Assembly (NCBI GenBank): GCA_002433065.1
Contig: DJHK01000041.1
Location: 1 to 51,186, forward strand
Source: Chloroflexi bacterium UBA6622
Lineage (GTDB): Bacteria > Chloroflexota > UBA11872
DNA: 51,186 bases
Reading direction: 5' to 3'
The translations under genes and the position numbers were made by a program. Position 1 is the stretch's first letter, and each line of letters opens with the position of its first letter. This document shows positions 7,701-15,107 of the stretch, piece by piece. The notes under the pieces are model-generated. The model was not told where the DNA came from and searched no databases. It saw nothing but the letters and a program-made list of their open reading frames with translations.

Positions 7701-9282
7701 CGCGGCTCCTTAGGGCGCCCAAGACGTCTGTCTGTGTTTGCCGAGCTTGTTTTAGGGCGTGTGGACGAAGGTTTTTGCTCGAATAGCGAGCAAACACGTA
7801 CAGCTCAGTTAATTTCTGCAATGCGGCAGTCTCGCCTTGACATCGAAGTGCCAGTGTTTCCTCGTACTCAGCAGGGGTCGCTCCCGGTTTTCGATGTATA
7901 CCAAGGGCCGTAGCTTCAGTTACCACGGTGGCGTAAATCTGGTGAATATGCTGTTGGACTGTCATGTCCGCCCGCGGCCTCCCTGATGCAGGTGAGCGAG
8001 CTTCGATTGAAGCGCGGCGAAAGGCTAAGCCCTTTATTTGCTCTCCTAGAGCGTGGCCCACGGTTCGCGACCATCGGAGCATTTCGATGATTGAGTCGAG
8101 CATTGCTCGAAGGATTAGATAGATGTGGCCGAGCAACGAGTTTCCGACTCTTTCCACCTGAATGTTGAGAACATTTCGACGAACGATTCCGGTGACCCAA
8201 TAAATTGCTAATCCGCCAATCACCAGTACCACGAGAGCTGCGAGCACTTCAGTTAGATCTAAAGCGCTTGTTGTTGGGTTGTCGAGTTGTGGAGGTGGCT
8301 CGGGTTCTGGAGGAGGCTTTCCATCAGAGGTTGGGCGGAAAAATTCAAAGATGCGCGCAAAGAATCCTAGAACGACGATCCCAGCTACCAGAACGATTCG
8401 TGTGATCCAAATCATCCCCTCGATGATGAGGATGCCTAGGTTGACAAACGCATCGGTGTCTATAGCCGGTACAAACATTGCCAACACCAACGCAACAATG
8501 AGTAATACGAAAGCCGAACGAATCCATGTTCCTGTAAGGCCAGGTGCCTGCGATGCAAGCTCGAGCGACCATTGGGAGGTGCGCCGGATGAGATTGGCGT
8601 AGCTGAGCAAGAGGAGAACACTCAGGTAGTACAGAACCATAATAGTGAGAGAGGTTTGGACCAAAACCGCATCCCGTTGTTCTGCGCCAATAGCTACGCT
8701 GAACGCGGTAAATCCAATAAGGATTCCCCCGCCAATTGCTGCTAGGTGTGTCAGTTCGCCAATTGCGGCTGCCCTGTCGATATAGCGGCCTCTACTGTCC
8801 AACCACTCGTAATATTGCGGAGAGCGCATTGATGGCGGAATCTCGGATCGTTGCGGATGGAGAAATTCGATGTTGCGAGCGATCCTCATGCCGCTTACCC
8901 AGGTCAGGGCAAGGACGAACGCCAGAATGATGGCGGTTAGATCGAGGAGCCCACTGACGAATCCTATGGGATCTTCAAAACTATCAGCGCCTGACCCAAA
9001 AAATGCCGTGATACGAACAAGTAGCAAGATGGGGATGACCACCGCCGTCCATTGTTTCCATCCGTAACTGGAGGCCGAGTAGCGACCGCTCCGGGCTGCT
9101 ACCACCATGGATAGCAAAAACACGGCTGTCATGATTGCCATAAACGTGTATGCCTGAAGGGCGCCGATTGTGACCGTTTGCATCCAAAGGACGAGTCCCG
9201 CACCAAACAGCGAGAAACAGATGGCGCTGATTGCGCCCAAAATGGTTCGGCTAAACGGACGTTCGGTCGTCTCGCCAGACAC
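7693..9282 (-). CDS. Multi-pass membrane protein with C-terminal DUF4129 domain
   Basis: About 529 residues from GTG at 9282 (a longer TTG start would overlap the DUF58 gene by 95 bases). There are roughly ten hydrophobic segments, and the cytoplasmic tail after about residue 440 has the DUF4129 pattern: HRKPGATPAEYEETLA followed by LTELYVFARYS. DUF4129 tails usually occur on transglutaminase-like proteins beside MoxR and DUF58; here no transglutaminase domain is visible, so only the membrane and DUF4129 parts remain. It is the third gene of the operon after MoxR and DUF58. Such modules are linked in other bacteria to assembly of envelope or metal-bearing complexes; the actual role here is unknown. 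Confidence 0.8.
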   Translation of the reverse strand: MSGETTERPFSRTILGAISAICFSLFGAGLVLWMQTVTIGALQAYTFMAIMTAVFLLSMVVAARSGRYSASSYGWKQWTAVVIPILLLVRITAFFGSGADSFEDPIGFVSGLLDLTAIILAFVLALTWVSGMRIARNIEFLHPQRSEIPPSMRSPQYYEWLDSRGRYIDRAAAIGELTHLAAIGGGILIGFTAFSVAIGAEQRDAVLVQTSLTIMVLYYLSVLLLLSYANLIRRTSQWSLELASQAPGLTGTWIRSAFVLLIVALVLAMFVPAIDTDAFVNLGILIIEGMIWITRIVLVAGIVVLGFFARIFEFFRPTSDGKPPPEPEPPPQLDNPTTSALDLTEVLAALVVLVIGGLAIYWVTGIVRRNVLNIQVERVGNSLLGHIYLILRAMLDSIIEMLRWSRTVGHALGEQIKGLAFRRASIEARSPASGRPRADMTVQQHIHQIYATVVTEATALGIHRKPGATPAEYEETLALRCQGETAALQKLTELYVFARYSSKNLRPHALKQARQTQTDVLGALRSRDD

Positions 9283-10492
9283 GCATATGTTCCTTGCTGG
9301 TAACTGCAAACGCTCCAAGGCCAGCTGCGCGCGCAGCAGACACACTTAGGTTTGCAGCTGACGCGTCAGTGAAGATGGCAATCACTCTATGCCCAAGTTT
9401 ACGTTGGGCGGTAAGCGCTGCAAAAAGGTCGTCGGATCTAAGGCCGGTGATAACTATTGATGTGGTTCCCCATGCCAAATTCTGAGATGCGGTGGTTACC
9501 AATTTGGATGGAGTTTCACCTGCCAGCAGTTCTACACGAGCCAGGAGATCGAGGCAGGACATTAAGTGGCTTCGACCACGACCTACGGGGATATGCGGCA
9601 GGGCCTTTCCCATACGTCGACGAGCCTCAGCCTGCGAGGCTACCCGATCTCCATGAAGATAGATGGGATCAAGACCATTCGCCACAATGCCAACGGCCTG
9701 ACGGTTTTGCAGCATAAACGAGGCAAGCGAAGTTGCGACCGTAACGGACATTTCCGATGCGGGATCTTTCCATTGTCGACTGTAGCTCTCGGGATTGAGA
9801 TCGAGGAATATTTGTACTTCGTGGCTTACGGCGGGTTCAAGTGTTCGAACCAAAAGGCGTCCAGCGGCAGCGGTTGCTTTCCAGTTTATGAGACGTTCGG
9901 AGTCGCCCGGTTGGTAGTCACGGGAGCCAACCACTCGAAGAGGATCCTCATAAATTCGTTGGTGTGACCGCATGTCGCCGAAAGGCGTGTTTGATTCGAT
10001 GTGAAACGATTCGATAGGAACAATTTCTGGGTAGGCGATTACAAACTCTGCCGTGTCGATAATTAGATCTCTGCTGGAGATCCCGAAGACGTCTCCGAAT
10101 CGAACTTCGAGTGGGCCAAGCCGGTGATAGCCACGGGCGCTGCCCGTTAAGGTATATGTGATGTCGGTAGATTTTCGTGGGCCTATTCTTACTACCCGTC
10201 GCAGTGCATCGTGGGTGGCAATTCGGATTGGCAGGCCTTCTCGTACGCTTAACCATGGGATGGGTAATAGCGAGTGATTTCTGATTCGAATCGTAACGGT
10301 GGCTGTTTCATTGTGAAAAATACGCGGCGTGACTTCTCGGTGAACATGAAGGCCACGTTGTATCAACCAGACCCAAATATGTGCGAGTGCTAGCAAGGCG
10401 ATGATGAGGTAGCTGGCAAGGAACAGGACGGGAAACCGAGTAAACAGAGCTGCTGCCAGCAGCAGGCCTGCTAAAGCTAAGAGGCTAGCCAC
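9251..10492 (-). CDS. DUF58 domain protein (MoxR partner)
   Basis: The 413-residue protein has two N-terminal membrane segments (about 1-45) and a cytoplasmic DUF58 domain. The family hallmark RDYQPGDSERLINWKATA lies at 191-208, followed by VRTLE. DUF58 proteins carry a von Willebrand factor A-like fold and work with MoxR AAA+ ATPases. The gene begins with GTG overlapping the moxR stop by 8 bases and its end overlaps the DUF4129 gene, so the three are a translation-coupled unit. Confidence 0.9.
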   Translation of the reverse strand: MASLLALAGLLLAAALFTRFPVLFLASYLIIALLALAHIWVWLIQRGLHVHREVTPRIFHNETATVTIRIRNHSLLPIPWLSVREGLPIRIATHDALRRVVRIGPRKSTDITYTLTGSARGYHRLGPLEVRFGDVFGISSRDLIIDTAEFVIAYPEIVPIESFHIESNTPFGDMRSHQRIYEDPLRVVGSRDYQPGDSERLINWKATAAAGRLLVRTLEPAVSHEVQIFLDLNPESYSRQWKDPASEMSVTVATSLASFMLQNRQAVGIVANGLDPIYLHGDRVASQAEARRRMGKALPHIPVGRGRSHLMSCLDLLARVELLAGETPSKLVTTASQNLAWGTTSIVITGLRSDDLFAALTAQRKLGHRVIAIFTDASAANLSVSAARAAGLGAFAVTSKEHMRVWRDDRTSV

Positions 10493-11450
10493 CGTCCGCG
10501 TCTACGAGTTGTAATTCCACCGACTCGACAAGCGAGCTTACGATGCCATCGGAAGTTATACCGCGTAATCCATATTCCGGCGCGACCAATAATCGGTGCG
10601 CCAGAATTGTGGGGGCGAGTTCTTTGACGTCGTCTGGCAATACAAAGTCGCGGCCTCGTAATGCTGCTAGGGCTTGCGATGCTTTGTAGAGGGCGAGCGA
10701 TCCCCTCGGGCTGGCGCCCAGAGATAATTCCTGCCGTTCGCGAGTAGCTCGAACAAGTCTTAGCAGATAGTCAGTGACTGTACTGTCGACATGAACGTTC
10801 CCGAGATCGTTTTGAAGACGAGATAAGAGTTCGAGCGAAGTGACAGCTTCTACGTTGTCGATCGGATGGCCATGGCGCTGTGATTCGAGAATCTCACGTT
10901 CTTCCTCTATTCCAGGATAGCCAACTGTCAACCTCATCATGAATCTATCAAGCTGAGCTTCAGGAAGAGGAAATGTACCTTCGAACTCAACAGGATTTTG
11001 TGTTGCAAGCACCGTGAACGGTTGCGGTAATGATCTGGCGATACCATCGAAGCTAACCTGAGATTCACTCATGGCCTCAAGGAGGGCTGATTGCGTTCGA
11101 GGTGTGGCTCGGTTTATTTCGTCCGCTAATAGGACATTCGCGAACACAGGGCCATGCCGAAATTCAAATTCTGTAGTTTTTTGGTTATAGATGCTTACGC
11201 CCGTTACATCGTTCGGCAGTAGGTCAGGGGTGAACTGGATTCGACGAAAGACTCCCCCAATCGAGGCAGCGATTGTCCTTGCAAGCATTGTTTTTCCAGT
11301 TCCAGGGACATCGTCCAGCAACACATGGCCACGGCAGAGCAGTGCGACCAAGATTGTCTCTATTGCAGATTCTTTACCGAGAATGACCTTTTCTGCGTTG
11401 GTCATAACTAGGTGGCGAAATTTTGTGTATGGGTCTACGTCGAACGCCAT
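10485..11450 (-). CDS. MoxR-family AAA+ ATPase (copy 1)
   Basis: MoxR ATPases are chaperone-like AAA+ proteins that help mature partner complexes, usually with a DUF58/VWA protein. Walker A DVPGTGKT lies at 47-54, Walker B LLADEINRATPRTQSALLEAM further on, and the sensor FTVLATQNPVEFEGTFPLPEAQLDRF is the typical form. The 321 residues are full length. A good RBS (GGAGG, 7 bases before the ATG) starts the operon. A second MoxR is encoded at 13795-14742. Confidence 0.94.
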   Translation of the reverse strand: MAFDVDPYTKFRHLVMTNAEKVILGKESAIETILVALLCRGHVLLDDVPGTGKTMLARTIAASIGGVFRRIQFTPDLLPNDVTGVSIYNQKTTEFEFRHGPVFANVLLADEINRATPRTQSALLEAMSESQVSFDGIARSLPQPFTVLATQNPVEFEGTFPLPEAQLDRFMMRLTVGYPGIEEEREILESQRHGHPIDNVEAVTSLELLSRLQNDLGNVHVDSTVTDYLLRLVRATRERQELSLGASPRGSLALYKASQALAALRGRDFVLPDDVKELAPTILAHRLLVAPEYGLRGITSDGIVSSLVESVELQLVDADGG

Positions 11451-11488
11451 ACTGGTCCTCCCCGGTCACTTAATGGGTATGGATCGTT

Positions 11489-11528
11489 CCACAACTTGTG
11501 GTTTAGTCCAGACACTTTTCCAAGTGTC
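11489..11528. promoter_or_regulatory. Two neighbouring inverted repeats in a divergent gap
   Basis: Between moxR (minus) and the small gene at 11678 (plus) are CCACAA-C-TTGTGG (11489-11501) and GACACTT-TTCC-AAGTGTC (11511-11528). They could be operators or form a hairpin in the moxR leader. The rest of this 227-base gap shows nothing I can name. Confidence 0.35.
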
Positions 11529-11677
11529 ACCCTAATAGGCCCCCTGATTATATGGAGTAGTTCTACTGTGCCAGATTCAGGCTGAGAGTGGCTATTGCTC
11601 ATTACGGCCCTGTACGTTTCGACTAGTACACGTTTATTGTTAGTGCCAACAAGAGAACATGCCTCGATCTTTGGCCA

Positions 11678-11965
11678 ATGGATCCCGAAGAGTTTATTCA
11701 AGCTAATGCAATAACGCTTCCGAAAGGGGACTGGTATGTCGATGCGCCAGTTGAGGGCGAGTACGGTGTTAATGCTCAAACAGATGGTGCGCGTGGACAG
11801 TACATCAGCATGACTTACGGGCAAGGGTTTCAGGCATGTATTCACATTGATGATCTGGGTGTTCTTCGTTGCCAGCTTTATCGATACAACGAGGTATGGC
11901 CGCTGGAAGTTGACTATGGGAGGCTGACGATAAGTTTTGGTTCAGTTCCTATGTCGATCAAATGA
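11678..11965 (+). CDS. Small hypothetical protein upstream of nadC
   Basis: Not recognised. The 95-residue acidic protein (start MDPEEFIQANAITLPKGDW) has no membrane segment or signal peptide and looks beta-rich (GVLRCQLYRYNEVWPLEVDY). Its stop overlaps the nadC ATG by 4 bases, which supports it being a real, co-translated gene. No strong RBS is visible. A role linked to NadC is only a guess from position. Confidence 0.6.
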   Translation: MDPEEFIQANAITLPKGDWYVDAPVEGEYGVNAQTDGARGQYISMTYGQGFQACIHIDDLGVLRCQLYRYNEVWPLEVDYGRLTISFGSVPMSIK

Positions 11966-12810
11966 TTGGCTTTCCGGAGGACGCTCTTGAGGAGCTAGTA
12001 GTTCGTGCTCTTGCTGAGGACATCGGTGATGGAGATCGAACAACAGAGGCTGTTGTAGCGCCGAATGTCCGGCTCAAGGGTCTTGTGGTGGCGAGGGAAC
12101 CTCTAGTAGTGGCAGGTGTTTCTGTTTTTCATGTTGTCTATAGGCAGCTGGGGGACTCTGAAGCTGTTCGGAATGTAACTGAAGACGGGATGGTGGTAGA
12201 TGCTGGACGCGTGATTGCGTCTATTCAAACTGATGCACGTCTGCTGCTAACGGGAGAACGGGTTGCCCTCAATATTGCACAGCGTTTGAGTGGGATCGCT
12301 ACGCATACGCGTGCATTTGTCGAGGAGGTACGGGGGACGGGCGCAAGGATTCTCGATACTCGAAAAACGACGCCTACCCTTCGAGAACTTGAAAAGTATG
12401 CGGTCCAGGCTGGTGGTGGTTTCAATCACCGCTTTGGGTTATTTGATGCAATGTTATTAAAAGACAATCACATCGCTGCCGCGGGTGGACTCTCGCAGGC
12501 TTTTCGTCAAGCTCGTGCGTTGTGTTCTGATCAAATGCAGTTGCAAATAGAGGTTGACACCATTGAACAGCTTCGTGAGGCTCTTGATGTTGGAGCAGAT
12601 ATGATTTTGCTGGACAACATGACTGTTGAAGACGTTGGCGTCGCGGTCCAAATTGTTGAAGGACGGGCGCGTCTCGAAGTTACAGGTGGTGTGAACTTGG
12701 CGAATGTTCGTGGTTTTGCTCAAACAGGGGTGGATGACATTTCTGTGGGGGCGCTCACTCACTCGGCTCGTGCGGTTGATATCGGATTGGATGTTCCATC
12801 GTGGAAATAG
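11962..12810 (+). CDS. nadC: Nicotinate-nucleotide pyrophosphorylase (carboxylating), quinolinate phosphoribosyltransferase
   Basis: NadC converts quinolinate and PRPP to nicotinate mononucleotide, CO2 and diphosphate in de novo NAD synthesis. The 282 residues carry AEDIGDGDRTTEA near the N-terminus, DTRKTTPTLRELEKYAVQAG from 132, LFDAMLLKDNHI (about 160-171) and the barrel end GVDDISVGALTHSARAVDIGLD. nadA and nadB are not nearby. The gene is embedded between two small unknown genes with which it overlaps at both ends. Confidence 0.95.
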   Translation: MIGFPEDALEELVVRALAEDIGDGDRTTEAVVAPNVRLKGLVVAREPLVVAGVSVFHVVYRQLGDSEAVRNVTEDGMVVDAGRVIASIQTDARLLLTGERVALNIAQRLSGIATHTRAFVEEVRGTGARILDTRKTTPTLRELEKYAVQAGGGFNHRFGLFDAMLLKDNHIAAAGGLSQAFRQARALCSDQMQLQIEVDTIEQLREALDVGADMILLDNMTVEDVGVAVQIVEGRARLEVTGGVNLANVRGFAQTGVDDISVGALTHSARAVDIGLDVPSWK

Positions 12811-13178
12811 GAGCTGTGGAGTTCGACAGGCAATATCGGACTGTGAGTTCTGAGGGTTATCACTTGAGATCGCCGGAGGGTCCGCTCGGCCGGTTGGATT
12901 TGCATTTTGCGAGCTCCAATGTGTATGCAACTTTAGTGATGAGAGTTGATTTGCCTGAAGAACACGTTCTTCGTTTGATTGAGCGCATTGATGAACTTTT
13001 AGTTCTATCCGCCGAGACACGACGTGATGACCTCTACGTGACCGTTTTCCGTGGGGACGAGATCGGTTTTTACAGCGATGATTTTCATGCCGAAAAGGGG
13101 CGTGAAGTTCGGCTGCGTGCGGGAAGCAAATTAGAACAAGATCTTGATGCAGCAGAAGATGTGGGTGTGAACGACTAG
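12801..13178 (+). CDS. Hypothetical protein downstream of nadC
   Basis: Not recognised; 125 residues, soluble, highly acidic at the C-terminus (EQDLDAAEDVGVND). It begins GTG inside the last nadC codons; a second GTG at 12816 has AGGAG only 2 bases away, too close to be ideal. Conserved-looking segments are SPEGPLGRLDLHF and DDLYVTVFRGDEIGFYSDDF. It ends overlapping the convergent methyltransferase gene by 4 bases. A long reading frame antisense to it is judged a shadow. Confidence 0.6.
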   Translation: MEIGAVEFDRQYRTVSSEGYHLRSPEGPLGRLDLHFASSNVYATLVMRVDLPEEHVLRLIERIDELLVLSAETRRDDLYVTVFRGDEIGFYSDDFHAEKGREVRLRAGSKLEQDLDAAEDVGVND

Positions 13179-13798
13179 TCGTTAAATATTGATTGCATCC
13201 GAGGCCATGAGCGTTCATGGTCGAGTAAGCGGCGCTTCAATTCGGTGCCGCGTGAATATCCGCCGATGCCTCGGGATCCAACGACGCGATGGCATGGGAC
13301 AAAAATCAACATCTGGTTGGAGCCAACGGCAGTTCCTAGAGCCTGAGTGGCGGCGGGTTTTCCAAGAGCTTCAGCGACCCATCCATAGCTTCGGGTATCT
13401 CCAAACGTAATTCCTCGTACGATGTCCCATGCTTGATGTTGGAAGTCGGTGCCTGCGCGAAGATCGAGCGGTGTTTCGAGTCGTTGGCGTCCTGTAATTA
13501 GGTATTCCCATAACTGTTCCATTGCGTTTCCGGCGATCTGGTATGCACTGCGTCCCGATGACACAGTCGATGTCTCTGACAGACGACTGACCTGAAGGCG
13601 TTGGGCGCCTCGTGATCGATAGCGGGCTGCAGTTGAGGAAGCGCGTAGTTTGTCCACGCAGGCTGCTTCCGAGTTGTGGCCAAGGGTTGCACCTAACAGC
13701 CCAATTTCAGTGGTGGTTACTCCACACCATCCCCAGGGTTCGATATGTCTGATAACGAGGGCTAGTTCTTGGGGATTAGGGTTATTGGCAGGTTTCAT
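13175..13798 (-). CDS. ogt: Methylated-DNA-[protein]-cysteine S-methyltransferase (O6-alkylguanine repair)
   Basis: Suicide repair enzyme that moves alkyl groups from O6-alkylguanine to its own cysteine. The 207 residues contain the active-site motif FVPCHRVVG with C169, RSYGWVAEALGKPAATQALG at 136-155, and GGYSRGTELKRRLLDHE at the end. The position that usually holds the nucleotide-flipping Arg (in A-A-R-A-V-G) is Gln152 here, an unusual replacement. ATG overlaps the stop of the second MoxR gene (ATGA), so the two are co-translated. The N-terminal domain is weakly conserved. Confidence 0.88.
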   Translation of the reverse strand: MKPANNPNPQELALVIRHIEPWGWCGVTTTEIGLLGATLGHNSEAACVDKLRASSTAARYRSRGAQRLQVSRLSETSTVSSGRSAYQIAGNAMEQLWEYLITGRQRLETPLDLRAGTDFQHQAWDIVRGITFGDTRSYGWVAEALGKPAATQALGTAVGSNQMLIFVPCHRVVGSRGIGGYSRGTELKRRLLDHERSWPRMQSIFND

Positions 13799-14742
13799 GT
13801 CGCGGAAGCTCCGGGTACAGGCACCGAATCCAAGATTTCAAAAACAATGTTTCTTGTTTCAATGTTTCGGATGCGTGCAGCAGGACTGACAATAATTCTG
13901 TGAGCGATAACCGATTCGGCAAGGTGCTTCACATCATCAGGGACCACATAACCACGACCACGTATTGCAGCTAGCGCTTGAGTTGACCGAAATAGACCAA
14001 GGCTGGCTCTGGGGCTTGCGCCTAAATAGATATCCGGATGTTTTCGGGTCGCACGGACTATGTCGACGATATAACCATAAACAAGCTCATCAACGTAAAC
14101 ATCTTGTACGGCGTTCTGAATGGATCGAATGTCATTTGCGTCGATCACTGGCTGGACCGTATCAATGGGTTGTTCGCGCTGACGATCACCAAGGATCTTG
14201 AGTTCGTGCTCTCGGTCTGGGTAACCAAGGTTTACTCGCAACAGAAAGCGGTCTAACTGGGCTTCGGGAAGGGGAAAAGTCCCCTCGTACTCAATAGGGT
14301 TTTGAGTTGCAAATACTAGGAATGGCTCAGGTAAGGCGTGCGTTTTTCCATCAACAGTGGTTTGATTTTCTTCCATAGCTTCCAGAAGGGCCGATTGTGT
14401 TTTGGGCGTGGCCCGGTTCACCTCGTCCGCGAGAACGATCTGTGACATTACTGGTCCGTGTCGGAACTCAAACTCCGAGGTTTGTTGGTTAAAGATGGTT
14501 ACACCGGTTACATCGCTAGGCAGAAGGTCAGGTGTGAACTGGATGCGATTGAAGGTGAGACCAAGTGAGCGAGCAATCGACTTTGCGAGTGTTGTTTTTC
14601 CAACACCTGGGACATCCTCGATTAAAACGTGTCCCGACGAAAGCAGGGCGATGACTACGAGTTCGATGGCGTTTTGTTTCCCGACGATTACTGTCGAGAC
14701 GTTATCGATTACGCGGTTCGCAGTTGATTCGATGTGTTGCAT
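13795..14742 (-). CDS. MoxR-family AAA+ ATPase (copy 2)
   Basis: The 315-residue protein has Walker A EDVPGVGKTTLAKSIA (from about 42), Walker B LADEVNRATPKTQSALLEAM and the sensor FATQNPIEYEGTFPLPEAQL. It is clearly paralogous to the copy at 10485-11450 but has no DUF58 partner next to it; its only cotranscribed neighbour is the O6-alkylguanine methyltransferase. The ATG has GGAG 7 bases upstream. Confidence 0.93.
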   Translation of the reverse strand: MQHIESTANRVIDNVSTVIVGKQNAIELVVIALLSSGHVLIEDVPGVGKTTLAKSIARSLGLTFNRIQFTPDLLPSDVTGVTIFNQQTSEFEFRHGPVMSQIVLADEVNRATPKTQSALLEAMEENQTTVDGKTHALPEPFLVFATQNPIEYEGTFPLPEAQLDRFLLRVNLGYPDREHELKILGDRQREQPIDTVQPVIDANDIRSIQNAVQDVYVDELVYGYIVDIVRATRKHPDIYLGASPRASLGLFRSTQALAAIRGRGYVVPDDVKHLAESVIAHRIIVSPAARIRNIETRNIVFEILDSVPVPGASAT

Positions 14743-14768
14743 TTTAATCTCCGAGCCTAAGATGCTGT

Positions 14769-14803
14769 GCTGACGTCAGCGACTTGGGCGGATCGAAACT
14801 ATA
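14769..14803 (-). promoter_or_regulatory. 12-base palindrome and possible -10 box upstream of moxR copy 2
   Basis: GCTGACGTCAGC (14769-14780) is a perfect palindrome 27 bases before the start codon. TATAGT (minus strand, 14803-14798) lies 17 bases further upstream and could be a -10 element, which would put the palindrome just after the transcription start, an operator-like place. No convincing -35 box is seen. Confidence 0.35.
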
Positions 14804-14892
14804 GCCGAAACATTTTTGAGGCTTTCGTTGGAAGTGTTAAAACTTGTCCGAGGATGATTCAAAAGTTCGATGCTGGGCACGAGATTTCACGC

Positions 14893-14966
14893 GCGGGGAT
14901 AGTTGAGTGGTTCAATATGGGCTTCCCAAGCCTAAGACGCGGGTTCGATTCCCGTTCCCCGCTCCA
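14893..14966 (+). tRNA. tRNA-Gly (anticodon CCC)
   Basis: The cloverleaf folds completely: acceptor stem GCGGGGA/TCCCCGC (7 pairs), anticodon stem TGGGC/GCCTA with loop TTCCCAA (anticodon CCC at 14925-14927), T arm GCGGG-TTCGATT-CCCGT, discriminator T and encoded CCA at 14964-14966. It lies alone between the moxR copy 2 promoter region and the convergent PP2C-like gene. No integrase or duplicated 3' end is nearby, so it is not an obvious integration site. Confidence 0.95.
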
Positions 14967-15013
14967 AGCCTAACCGTTGATAGAGACAATGAACGTGTCC
15001 TGAATCTTTCGTA

Positions 15014-15030
15014 GGGGCTTGAGAAGCCCC
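15014..15030. terminator. Hairpin downstream of tRNA-Gly
   Basis: GGGGCTT-GAG-AAGCCCC, 7 base pairs with a 3-base loop, 48 bases after the tRNA and 78 bases beyond the stop of the convergent gene. There is no T tract, so if it terminates it is not a classical intrinsic terminator. Confidence 0.35.
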
Positions 15031-15107
15031 GTGCTGATATTGACAGAAGGTCGGTTTTCGTGAGCGTTGACTTGGATATATTTTCGGTCAGGCCAACGGG
15101 CCACTCT

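Noticed and set aside
11435..11845. 136-codon minus frame before moxR
   Set aside because: Crosses the divergent gap with its inverted repeats and the nadC-linked small gene; no RBS.
12457..13218. 253-codon frame on the minus strand
   Set aside because: Antisense to nadC and its downstream gene; His/Arg/Ser-rich translation with no fold or motif.
14893..14966. tRNA-Gly as an integration site of a mobile island
   Set aside because: No integrase and no repeat of the tRNA 3' end was seen nearby.
14767..14973. Open frame through tRNA-Gly
   Set aside because: It reads across the folded tRNA and its codons are explained by the tRNA sequence.
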